Shown one piece after another: positions 1 through 8,993 of a stretch of 64,000 nucleotides of DNA. Origin of the DNA: Bacteroidota bacterium (lineage in GTDB: Bacteria; Bacteroidota; Bacteroidia; Bacteroidales; F082); the NCBI GenBank assembly GCA_016845105.1, contig JAERTF010000164.1:25796-89795 (forward strand). Direction: 5' to 3'. Each line of letters begins with the position of its first letter. The first letter of the stretch is position 1. The notes beneath the pieces were generated by a model. It saw nothing but the letters and a program-made list of their open reading frames with translations. It did no database searches and was not told the origin of the DNA. Position numbers and translations under genes: made by a program.

Positions 1-1
1 A

Positions 2-697
2 CATGATGTGGAAAATGGTGTAGAGAATGATACTACAGTATGGATTGTTAGAGAAAAGGACAAAATGGATAACCCAACGCCTTATCTTGATTATCCAAAC
101 CCTGATTCTAAACCTGTTACTCTATTTCTTTCAGCAGGCGCACCAGAAAGAGGAGAATTATCCCTGGAGAAATTGACCAGTAAGGCAACTGAAACTCTGA
201 TAGACAATTACTCATTCTCAGGTAGTGCATTGGCACAAGCTGAGATTACAGAGCATCGATTAATTTATGTAACACCTAAACTTACAAAAGATATTCATAT
301 TTCAGGTATTTCGTCTGTTACGGTGAAAATGGCCAGCAGTAAACCTGCTGTTAACTTGTCTGTATGGTTGGTTTCATTGCCTTGGAACGAAGGGCGCAGG
401 TCAAGAATCACCGATAATATTATTACACGTGGATGGGCAGATCCTCAGAATCAAAAATCTTTGACTAAAAGCAAGCCACTAAAACCCGGCAAATATTATG
501 ATGTTACTTTCGATTTACAACCTGATGATCAAGTAATTCCGGCTGGGCAACAGATTGGGCTACTGATTTTTGCAAGTGATCGAGAATATACACTATGGCC
601 AAGTCCTGGCACTGAACTTACTGTTGACTTACAAGGAACCTCCATAACTATCCCAATTGTAGGAGGTTCTGCGGCTTATAATAAAGCAACTGAGTAA
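2..697 (+). CDS. CocE/NonD-family hydrolase (X-Pro dipeptidyl-peptidase type), C-terminal part, truncated by window start
   Basis: Frame is open to the window edge; beta-sandwich C-terminal domain typical of X-Pro dipeptidyl-peptidases (ISSVTVKMASSKPAVNLSVWLVSL..., YYDVTFDLQPDDQVIPAGQQIGLLIFASD). Confidence 0.75.
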   Translation, partial: HDVENGVENDTTVWIVREKDKMDNPTPYLDYPNPDSKPVTLFLSAGAPERGELSLEKLTSKATETLIDNYSFSGSALAQAEITEHRLIYVTPKLTKDIHISGISSVTVKMASSKPAVNLSVWLVSLPWNEGRRSRITDNIITRGWADPQNQKSLTKSKPLKPGKYYDVTFDLQPDDQVIPAGQQIGLLIFASDREYTLWPSPGTELTVDLQGTSITIPIVGGSAAYNKATE

Positions 698-703
698 TTT
701 ACA

Positions 704-943
704 ATGAATGACGACAAAAGTATTGGTTCTCAGCAGCCAAACAATCCAATGCATGGAGTTAAGTTAATTGATATCCTTGAAGGATTGGTAGCTTATTATG
801 GATGGGATGAATTGGGCGAAATAACCAATATCAGGAGTTTTACCAATAAGCCCACCATTAAGTCTAGCCTTAAACTATTGCGAAAAACGCCATGGGCCAG
901 AGCAAAAGTAGAGGAGTTATATATGGAGATTCTTAATAAATAG
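704..943 (+). CDS. VF530-family (DUF2132-like) DNA-binding protein
   Basis: 79 aa; HGVKLIDILEGLVAYYGWDELG...INIRSFTNKPTIKSSLKLLRKTPWARAKVEELY is characteristic of the VF530 family. Confidence 0.8.
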   Translation: MNDDKSIGSQQPNNPMHGVKLIDILEGLVAYYGWDELGEITNIRSFTNKPTIKSSLKLLRKTPWARAKVEELYMEILNK

Positions 944-1098
944 AATATTATCCGTTCACTATTTGTTGATACTAAACTATATCTAATATGGTTATAATTT
1001 TTTAGCTATTTTTGGAAAAAGAGAGAATTGATTCAATTCTTGTTTTTACTCACATATCGAATTAAACATTCTATAAACCTATTAAAACCTGGTAAAGA

Positions 1099-4000
1099 AT
1101 GAAAAAGCATTTTATACTATTCCTTATATTTATCCTTGGAGGCTCATTGGCTATTGGGCAAAGTTTTAGAAATCACAATATTATTACGACCGGAAGTTCT
1201 GTTTATCGTACAGAAGTGATTGAGGTTGCTGATACTGATAATGATGGTGATTTAGATATCCTGGCAAATATGTCAGGGTCTGACAACAGGCTGTATCTAT
1301 TGGAAAATAAAGGGAATCAGGAATTTGAAGTTATCAGGGAACTTGACCTAAACTGGGGTAATATTGATCTAAATAAAATTCAGACAGGTGATATTAATAA
1401 TGATGGTTTGGTGGATATTGTATATTCAATGTTCTGGTATAATTGTAAACTAAAGTGGCTAAAAAATGTAGGCGATAATAATTTTGAATATGTTACAACC
1501 TGCTTAAATAGCTTTTCTTCTGGCTGGAATTCAGTTAATTTTTCATTGCAGGATCTAAATGGCGATAGTATACCGGATATTGTAATACAAGGAGAGAATA
1601 ACAATATTAAAATTAAAATAAACCAGGGTGATGGATCTTTTAATCCAAACTATACATTATTTGAAGGTGGTGGATGCTATCATTATGTTTGCGCTGACAT
1701 CGACAATGATAATGACATAGATATAATTTACAATGATGACGACTCATATGTAATTGGTGCTTTTTTAAATGACGGAACCGGCAGTCTCATTGAAAATATA
1801 ATTATTGATTCAAGTGAAAAAAATTTCATATATAATTTCAGTGTTTTTGATACAGATAACGACAATGATCAGGATATTCTTGGTTTTGCTGCCAATGATA
1901 CTATTGTTATTCTAGAGAATGATGGGAATAGCAATTTTAGTCCACAATTATTACAGGGTGATTCTCTATTCTACAATTATAGGTTTAATGTAGTTGACAT
2001 TGATAATGATAATGACATTGACCTTATCAATCGTAGATGGCATGTAATGGAAAACCTTGGAAATAATTCATTTGTGTTTAATAATGCCTTTGAATTACCG
2101 GTATATTATAAAGGTTTTAAAAATTGCGACTTAAACAAGAATGGTAAACAGGATATTATTTTTGGACATAGTTCCGGTGCAATAGGATATATTGAAGATG
2201 TATCTCTAGAGAACTTTCAAAACTGGAAAATGCTGACATCTCAAGTTTTATTACCTCGATTTCCGAATTATGTGGATATTGATGGCGATAGATATAATGA
2301 AATATGTTTATTGGATGTCAATTATAACCTTGTATTCTTTGAAAACAATGGATCTGGTGAATACTTTGACACTCTAAACCAAAGTCTGCTACATCGTTAT
2401 CCAAATGGAATGGGGTATTATGATATAAACCAGGATGGGCTTACAGATATAGTATCATATGGAGATGAATCATGGGCAAATGATAGTAGTAATTTTAAAA
2501 TGGCCCGAAACATTGGTAATAAAGAGTTCTTTAAATTATTTGTGGATGATTTTAACTATTTCAATAATCACTTTTCCTATTTCATTGATTATGATAATGA
2601 TGAAATATTAAATGCCGTTTTAATAGGAGATCATTATGATAATGAAACAGATTCAATACTTATATTAAATATTAATCCCGATTTTAGTATTAGCCTTCAT
2701 GATACAATAAACTTCCAAACAGGAATTAAAATTACAAACCTGAAGTTTGAAGATATTGATGGGAATGGAGAAAATGATATGATTCTTGTTGGTGATAAAT
2801 CTGCATATATAATTTACTCTACAGATCATCGATTTCCGGATTCTTTTGAACAAATAATACAATTGCCGAAAACGATTTATGATTTTGTACTAGCGAATAT
2901 TGATGAAAACCCTGAACCTGATATCATTCTTATTTCAGATGAAAAATTATATGTAATTGAGAATTACAATGGAAAATCCACAGAGCAACTTTATACAATC
3001 GAACTAGGTGACTACTTTTTAACACTTTTATCGAATGATTTAAACGAGGACGGTATAGATGAAATAGTTGCAATATCCAGAGAGAATATCAAATTGATCT
3101 TAAATGTATCACAAGACAATTATATAATTGAAGAATACGATTACGAAAACAGATCTGCGAGCTATTCTTATAGTAGAGAAAATCCCTACTTATTTGCAGA
3201 TATTGATCTTGATGGTGATTCTGACCTCTTATGTACTAACAACAGGATAGCAGACCTGTCATGGTTCGAAAACAGTTACATCCTTCAGAACTTCCCAATG
3301 GAGAATGCAGTTTGGACTGAGCAAAATGGCATGTACGAAGGAAATCCACCACAAACATGGACAAGCCTTTATGTTACAGAAACAGATACGCTGCTCAACA
3401 ACAAAAGTTATACAAACATTTATGAGTATTATCTTGATCCTGTTTCATTTGATACAGTCCGGCAGTTATATGCTTCAGTTAGACAGGATACATTGCAAAA
3501 GAAAGTTCATATTATCAGGCATTATCTGAATGAAGTAAATGAAAGATTACTACTTGATTTTAATGTTGAAGAAGGTGATACTGTGGTTTTGGGTGCCTAT
3601 TACTGGAATCTTAACCCTCAGTATACAGATAGCATATTTATTGTTGATAGCATCAAACCTACATCATTGTATAATGGTGAACCCAGCAGGATTCATTATT
3701 TATCAAATCACAATACTATGTTTCCCGCTTCATTAGAACTAATTGAGGGCATGGGAAGTTTGAGACATCCCTTTGGTCCGGTAAATGAACTGGTTACAAA
3801 TAATCGTTCTTCCGGTTCTGAACTTTGTTGCGCGGAATATCTATTATGTCTTACTGTTGATGGGAGAAAACTATATCAAATAAATGATAGTGTCTCATGT
3901 GGTGAATTGACAGTATGGACCTCAATTCACAATAATGATCCGATCCCAACCATTGAAATTTTCCCTAACCCGGCAGTAGATTTTCTCAATATTAGATTAC

Positions 4001-4191
4001 CTTCAAATACTATTTCAGATTATGTTGTAACCATTTTCAATAACCAGGGTAAAAAAGTTGATTTCGAAATAATTAACAAAAGTCATAAACAAATTCTAAT
4101 GAATATTGAAGGATTTAATTCAGGAATTTACCATTTGGTTATCAAGTTTGAAGATACGTATTTAGCTTCGAAATTTGTTGTCATAAAATAG
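1099..4191 (+). CDS. Secreted FG-GAP/VCBS-repeat protein with T9SS C-terminal sorting domain
   Basis: Signal peptide, many D.D.DGD.D repeats, C-terminal IFPNPAVDFLNIRL...GIYHLVIKF...SKFVVIK. Confidence 0.85.
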   Translation: MKKHFILFLIFILGGSLAIGQSFRNHNIITTGSSVYRTEVIEVADTDNDGDLDILANMSGSDNRLYLLENKGNQEFEVIRELDLNWGNIDLNKIQTGDINNDGLVDIVYSMFWYNCKLKWLKNVGDNNFEYVTTCLNSFSSGWNSVNFSLQDLNGDSIPDIVIQGENNNIKIKINQGDGSFNPNYTLFEGGGCYHYVCADIDNDNDIDIIYNDDDSYVIGAFLNDGTGSLIENIIIDSSEKNFIYNFSVFDTDNDNDQDILGFAANDTIVILENDGNSNFSPQLLQGDSLFYNYRFNVVDIDNDNDIDLINRRWHVMENLGNNSFVFNNAFELPVYYKGFKNCDLNKNGKQDIIFGHSSGAIGYIEDVSLENFQNWKMLTSQVLLPRFPNYVDIDGDRYNEICLLDVNYNLVFFENNGSGEYFDTLNQSLLHRYPNGMGYYDINQDGLTDIVSYGDESWANDSSNFKMARNIGNKEFFKLFVDDFNYFNNHFSYFIDYDNDEILNAVLIGDHYDNETDSILILNINPDFSISLHDTINFQTGIKITNLKFEDIDGNGENDMILVGDKSAYIIYSTDHRFPDSFEQIIQLPKTIYDFVLANIDENPEPDIILISDEKLYVIENYNGKSTEQLYTIELGDYFLTLLSNDLNEDGIDEIVAISRENIKLILNVSQDNYIIEEYDYENRSASYSYSRENPYLFADIDLDGDSDLLCTNNRIADLSWFENSYILQNFPMENAVWTEQNGMYEGNPPQTWTSLYVTETDTLLNNKSYTNIYEYYLDPVSFDTVRQLYASVRQDTLQKKVHIIRHYLNEVNERLLLDFNVEEGDTVVLGAYYWNLNPQYTDSIFIVDSIKPTSLYNGEPSRIHYLSNHNTMFPASLELIEGMGSLRHPFGPVNELVTNNRSSGSELCCAEYLLCLTVDGRKLYQINDSVSCGELTVWTSIHNNDPIPTIEIFPNPAVDFLNIRLPSNTISDYVVTIFNNQGKKVDFEIINKSHKQILMNIEGFNSGIYHLVIKFEDTYLASKFVVIK

Positions 4192-4364
4192 AGTTCTACT
4201 ATTTGAAAACGAGGAATTATAAAGACTGAGATTTCTGTGAAAAAATTAGTTTTGTGACAATTAATAAATCCATACATATCTCTTGTTTTCATGTCATTAC
4301 GGCATTGTTTTTGTGATGATTAGAATATATTTTTTCTATTGAAACGCTAATAAACATAGTATAT

Positions 4365-4712
4365 ATGATGAAAAGAATAGCCCTTGTATTTATCCTAATT
4401 CTGGCTGTAACCCTGTTTTATGGACAAAACTCTTCAAATGAAAGTAAAAAAGCTGATACTTTTAAATTACCTGATTTTTCAAAAATTGACCAAACTCCAA
4501 CATTTGTTATAAAGGTTGATTCATTGAGTTTTAAACTTGATAATTTTAAATATTATAACATTGAATCTGAGTGGATTGAAAGTGTTGACGTATTAAAAGA
4601 CAAAATATCGAAAAAGATATATGTAAACGAAAATGGTGTTGTGATTATCTATACAAAAGATGAGTATAGAGAAGAGGTAATAAAAGAAATAGGTAAACTG
4701 GAAGACAAATAG
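4365..4712 (+). CDS. Hypothetical exported protein
   Basis: 115 aa ORF with signal peptide. Confidence 0.5.
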   Translation: MMKRIALVFILILAVTLFYGQNSSNESKKADTFKLPDFSKIDQTPTFVIKVDSLSFKLDNFKYYNIESEWIESVDVLKDKISKKIYVNENGVVIIYTKDEYREEVIKEIGKLEDK

Positions 4713-4784
4713 TACTTGTTTAAAAATCAATTTTCAAATAATTAGTTAAATATTTCTTAAAATCATCTAAAAGTTATTTTAATA

Positions 4785-4815
4785 TTTGTATGTACAAACA
4801 TTATTTATATATTTG
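4785..4815 (+). promoter_or_regulatory. Putative promoter (TTG-N19-TATATTTG) overlapped by palindrome TTTGTA-TG-TACAAA, upstream of the MarR gene
   Basis: Palindrome 4785-4798; -33-like TTG 4786-4788; -7-like TATATTTG 4808-4815; ATG at 4824. Confidence 0.6.
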
Positions 4816-4823
4816 CCGCTGCA

Positions 4824-5249
4824 ATGGATAAATGTGAATCAAAATATTGTGGTTGTTTATACTATTCATCAAATGCTTTGGCAAGATTGATGACGAAGAT
4901 GGCAGACGAAGAATTTGCTCCCTTGGGCATTACTTCTTCATATGCAATATTGATTAACAGTATCAATGAAAAACCGGGTATCCATCCAAAGGAAATTAGT
5001 CAGCAAATGCAACTATCTCCTTCAACTGTTACCAGATTAATTGAGAAAATGGAAACACGGGGCTTAGTAGAAAGAAAGAGTCATGGCAGAATCACAGAAG
5101 TTTATCCTACCAAAGATGGCATTGATTTGCAGCAGAAATTAAAACTGTGCTGGACTAATTTGCATGAAAGATATACAGCTATTCTAGGCAAAGAAGAAAG
5201 TACTCATCTAACAGAAAATATAAAACAAGCTATTCAAACATTGATTTGA
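4824..5249 (+). CDS. MarR-family transcriptional regulator
   Basis: 141 aa; winged-helix ISQQMQLSPSTVTRLIEKMETRGLVERKSHGRITEVYPTKDG. Confidence 0.9.
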   Translation: MDKCESKYCGCLYYSSNALARLMTKMADEEFAPLGITSSYAILINSINEKPGIHPKEISQQMQLSPSTVTRLIEKMETRGLVERKSHGRITEVYPTKDGIDLQQKLKLCWTNLHERYTAILGKEESTHLTENIKQAIQTLI

Positions 5250-5269
5250 TATTTTTTTCATATGATATG

Positions 5270-5282
5270 TTTGTATGTACAA
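5270..5282. promoter_or_regulatory. Second copy of the MarR-type operator (TTTGTATGTACAA), upstream of the SDR gene
   Basis: Same 13-mer as at 4785-4797. Confidence 0.55.
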
Positions 5283-5321
5283 GCAATATAACTATAATTA
5301 CTAAATAATAAATAAACTAAA

Positions 5322-6185
5322 ATGACAAAAAAAGTAGTATTAATAACTGGAACCAATAGTGGGTTTGGTTACCTGGCAGCGAAAAGTTGTGCAGAAGAAG
5401 GCTATACAGTATATGCAACCATAAGAGATATTAATGGTAGAAATGCTGAAAAAGCTCAGGAGTTATCTGAAATTGAAAACATCAATGTTGTAGAATTGGA
5501 TGTTACGGATGGCAATAATGTAGTAAGTGTTGTTTCTGATGTAATTGCAAAAGAAGGACAACTGGATGTGGTTGTAAACAATGCAGGCTTTTTCGGTGGC
5601 GGACTTACAGAATCATATACAGAAGATGATATTGAAGCAATGTTCGACGTAAATCTAAAAGGAGCATGGAGAGTTACAAAAGCCAGTTTACCTCAGATGA
5701 GGAAACAGAATGAAGGTCTTATCATCAATATCTCCAGCGGATTAGGAAGATTTTCTTCACCATTTATGACTGTATATAACAGCACAAAATTTGCGCTTGA
5801 AGGACTTACAGAAGGATTACATTATGAAGTAAGGCCTCTTGGTGTTGATGCAGTATTGATTCAGCCAGGTGCATTTCCAACAGAAATATTTGGTAAAACC
5901 ACCCTTGGTTCAGATATGGAGGTGGCCAGCGGATATGGTGACCTAGCAAAAATTCCTGATCAAATTGGTGAAGGCATTGGTCAAATGTTTGAAGCAATGA
6001 AACCTCAGCCCCAAATGGTGCCTGATGCTATTATTAAACTGATCGAAACACCTAAGGGAGAACGTCCTTTAAGAACCGTTGTTGATGCCATGACCGGACA
6101 ATTTATAGAGAACGCAAATGAGAAGGTTAAGGAGGAATATAATAACTTTGTTACAGCATTTGGATTAGGAGATTTGCTCAAATAA
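5322..6185 (+). CDS. SDR-family oxidoreductase
   Basis: TGTNSGFG (TGxxxGxG), NNAG, YxxxK (YNSTK). Confidence 0.9.
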   Translation: MTKKVVLITGTNSGFGYLAAKSCAEEGYTVYATIRDINGRNAEKAQELSEIENINVVELDVTDGNNVVSVVSDVIAKEGQLDVVVNNAGFFGGGLTESYTEDDIEAMFDVNLKGAWRVTKASLPQMRKQNEGLIINISSGLGRFSSPFMTVYNSTKFALEGLTEGLHYEVRPLGVDAVLIQPGAFPTEIFGKTTLGSDMEVASGYGDLAKIPDQIGEGIGQMFEAMKPQPQMVPDAIIKLIETPKGERPLRTVVDAMTGQFIENANEKVKEEYNNFVTAFGLGDLLK

Positions 6186-6249
6186 AATTTATAAAGCATT
6201 ATTTTATTTCCAATATTCTGTTCTCAAAGAAGCTAACATTTGGGAAAAT

Positions 6250-6287
6250 AAAAACCGGGTGACATAAAACTGTCCCCGGTTTTTTTA
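6250..6287 (+). terminator. Rho-independent terminator
   Basis: AAAACCGGG-TGACATAAAACTGT-CCCCGGTTTTTTT hairpin plus T-tract, between convergent genes. Confidence 0.75.
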
Positions 6288-6304
6288 ATCTTTAAAAGTC
6301 TGTA

Positions 6305-8023
6305 CTATCTTATTACAGATGCTTTATTTGCTACAATACCCTTACTGGTTTGGAATGTGTAAAAATAATAACCTGCTTGAAGTGTTGATGCATCCCATAC
6401 TATGGTATGCGTACCAACTGAGTATTTATCATTTGCAATTACAGAAACCAATGAACCTCTGATATCATAAATATTTACAATAATATGATCACTATTTTCA
6501 AGTGTAAATTCAATGTTTGTTTTTGTGCTAAAAGGGTTTGGATAGTTTTGTAATATGGTTACGTTATTTTCAATTTCTACAATTGAAGAAGGATTACGAT
6601 TGGATTCTCCCGGAGAATAATCGGGCATCATAAACCAATTATTTGTACCATCTGTATATCGTCCATAGGATGTGTCTGCTATTTGTGGTCCATATGTAAT
6701 ACTGTCAATAAACACTTGTTCAGGACTCCATAAGCCAACCTGTTCACCACCTCCACTCAATTTAAAGCCAAGGTTAAGTACGCTTGACTCCTGTCCTTTA
6801 TTTGCATAAAACAAAATAAAACCTCCAGATTCAACAGTTACTGAATCAGGATAGGTATCAGGAATCATGAACATAGCTTCAGGATCTATAAGATCATCTG
6901 ACATGTAATAACCACCTAGCATAACAGCTTCTTCACCTGCATTATAAATTTCAATCCAATCAGGGAAATCACCCTGTGGCCCAGGGAGTGCAGCATCATT
7001 ACTTGCCATAAATTCATTTATGTAAAGTATAACATCAGATGGTCCTATATTAGGGTTTGTGTTCGACTCACCAGGTGTAAAATCACTCATGAAATACCAG
7101 TTTTCGGTTCCATTATGGTAGCGACCATAAGATGTATCAGTAATCTGTTCTTCATATGTAAGGCTATCTAAAAATACTTGTTCTTGATCCCAAAGACCTA
7201 TCTGTTCACCACCACCACTTAATTTAAAGTTAAGGTTCATAACGCTCGACTCTTGTCCTTTATTTGCATAAAAAACAATAAAATCACCAGGCTGAACTGT
7301 AACTGAATCAGGATATGTATCTGGAATCATAAATCTGGCTTCAGTATCAACAAGATCATCTGACATAAAATAACCTCCAAGCATAACAGCCTCTTCTCCT
7401 GCATTATAAATTTCTATCCAGTCGGGATAATCACCTTGAGGACCTGGGAATGCAGCATCATTGCTTGCCATAAACTCATTAATAAAAAGTTCAGGAACTG
7501 TAGGTGATGGATTTGTATTTGCAGTACCCGGAGTATAATTGTTCATAAAACCCCAAAAGCTACCACCATCAGGAAATCGTCCCATTGATACATCAGTTTC
7601 CTGATTTCCATAACTCATTGTGTCGATAACCACACTCTCAGGAGTCCATAATCCTATAGATTCTCCACCTCCACTCAATTTAAAGTTAAGGTTTAATACG
7701 CTTGACTCTTGTCCTTTATTTGCATAAAACAATATAAAGCCTCCAGCAGGTACTGTTACAGAATCTGGATAAGTATCCGGAATTTGAAACATTGCGGCTG
7801 GATCATTCAAATCATCAGACATATAATAACCTCCTAGCATTACAGCTTCACTAGTGTTATTATATATTTCAATCCAATCAGGGTGATCTCCTTGAGGACC
7901 AGGGAAAGCTGTATCATTACTTGCCATAAACTCGTTAATGTAGAGTTGGGCATTTAAACTATTGGTTACCATAAGTGACATCAGAAATGCCATCATAATA
8001 ACTGAAAAGTATTTTTTCTTCAT
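6305..8023 (-). CDS. Exported protein with three tandem lamin-tail (LTD) domains and T9SS sorting domain
   Basis: Three near-identical copies of LYINEFMASNDxAFPGPQGDxPDWIEIYN...; C-terminal NYPNPFSTKTNIEF...; start taken at MKKKYFSV (8023) rather than the ORF-track start 8146. Confidence 0.85.
   Translation of the reverse strand: MKKKYFSVIMMAFLMSLMVTNSLNAQLYINEFMASNDTAFPGPQGDHPDWIEIYNNTSEAVMLGGYYMSDDLNDPAAMFQIPDTYPDSVTVPAGGFILFYANKGQESSVLNLNFKLSGGGESIGLWTPESVVIDTMSYGNQETDVSMGRFPDGGSFWGFMNNYTPGTANTNPSPTVPELFINEFMASNDAAFPGPQGDYPDWIEIYNAGEEAVMLGGYFMSDDLVDTEARFMIPDTYPDSVTVQPGDFIVFYANKGQESSVMNLNFKLSGGGEQIGLWDQEQVFLDSLTYEEQITDTSYGRYHNGTENWYFMSDFTPGESNTNPNIGPSDVILYINEFMASNDAALPGPQGDFPDWIEIYNAGEEAVMLGGYYMSDDLIDPEAMFMIPDTYPDSVTVESGGFILFYANKGQESSVLNLGFKLSGGGEQVGLWSPEQVFIDSITYGPQIADTSYGRYTDGTNNWFMMPDYSPGESNRNPSSIVEIENNVTILQNYPNPFSTKTNIEFTLENSDHIIVNIYDIRGSLVSVIANDKYSVGTHTIVWDASTLQAGYYFYTFQTSKGIVANKASVIR
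6660..7960 (-). repeat. Three direct repeats of ~460 bp encoding the LTD domains
   Basis: Motif 'acgctTgactc(c/t)tgtcctttatttgcataaaa' recurs at about 6780, 7242 and 7699. Confidence 0.8.
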
Positions 8024-8311
8024 ATTTAATAGATTTAGTTTATAGAAATACAATTTTGATTTAAAAGTACATTTATATTTTATAAAACAAATGTATTTAA
8101 AGATATTCTCAAATATATCACAATAGACTATATTCGAACTATACATTTTAAAATTGCTTCTCCCCTAAATACCAAAACCAAATTAGGCCACCTCTACAGC
8201 GTCACACCTATACCTCTGACTATGTATATATTAACACATTTTGCATCCATACATTTACCCTCAAATACTTTACACATACACAACATGCCATCTGTAACTT
8301 TTCAATAAGCT

Positions 8312-8319
8312 TATCTTTG
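8312..8319 (+). promoter_or_regulatory. Candidate Bacteroidota -7 element TATCTTTG upstream of the DUF47-PiT operon
   Basis: Matches TAnnTTTG, 23 bp before the ATG at 8343; no convincing -33 element. Confidence 0.35.
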
Positions 8320-8342
8320 CACAGTTATTTAAAACAAATATT

Positions 8343-8993
8343 ATGTCCCTACTTTTCAAAAACGTAAAGCAACTGATATTTGATATTGATCAGTTTATCG
8401 AGACAGTGGAACAAGGTGTACTAGTTTTCAAGGAGGGTGTTGTTAATTATATTGAAGGAGAGAAAACAAGTTTTTCAGATAAAATTCAGCAAATAGATAA
8501 ACTGGAAGCGGATGCTGATAAATTGCAACGAAAAATTGATGATAAGTTTTACCGTTATTCCATATTACCTCAAAATGTTGGTGATATTGAAGAAATGTTA
8601 GATAAGCTGGATGAAATAATAGATATTTCAAAAGATAATCTATATCAGTTTGAGGCTGAATTACCGTTTATTCCCAAGGAGCTAAAAAGTGAATTTATCA
8701 GGTTAACCGAAATATCAACCGAAGCCGCTCTGGCTGTTTTCCCGGCATCCCGAAGTTTTTTCAGGGAACCCTTAAAGGTAAAAGATATGCTTTCGAAAGT
8801 TTACTTTTATGAAAGGGAAACAGATAAAATTGCAATAAATATTAAGCGTAAACTATTTCATGAAATGAATGATCTTAGATTAAGCCAGAAAATGCACTTA
8901 AGATATTTCACATTACATATCGAAACTGTTTCAGATAAAGCAGAAACTTTGGCTGATTTACTTTCTATATTAGCATTGAAAATGAGTATATGA
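8343..8993 (+). CDS. DUF47/PhoU-like phosphate transport regulator
   Basis: Helical protein of TIGR00153/DUF47 type; overlaps the start of the PiT gene by 4 nt (ATGA). Confidence 0.85.
   Translation: MSLLFKNVKQLIFDIDQFIETVEQGVLVFKEGVVNYIEGEKTSFSDKIQQIDKLEADADKLQRKIDDKFYRYSILPQNVGDIEEMLDKLDEIIDISKDNLYQFEAELPFIPKELKSEFIRLTEISTEAALAVFPASRSFFREPLKVKDMLSKVYFYERETDKIAINIKRKLFHEMNDLRLSQKMHLRYFTLHIETVSDKAETLADLLSILALKMSI

Noticed and set aside
6660-7960. Possible CRISPR-like or VNTR array
   Set aside because: The ~460-bp periodicity is simply three coding LTD domains, not short repeats with spacers.
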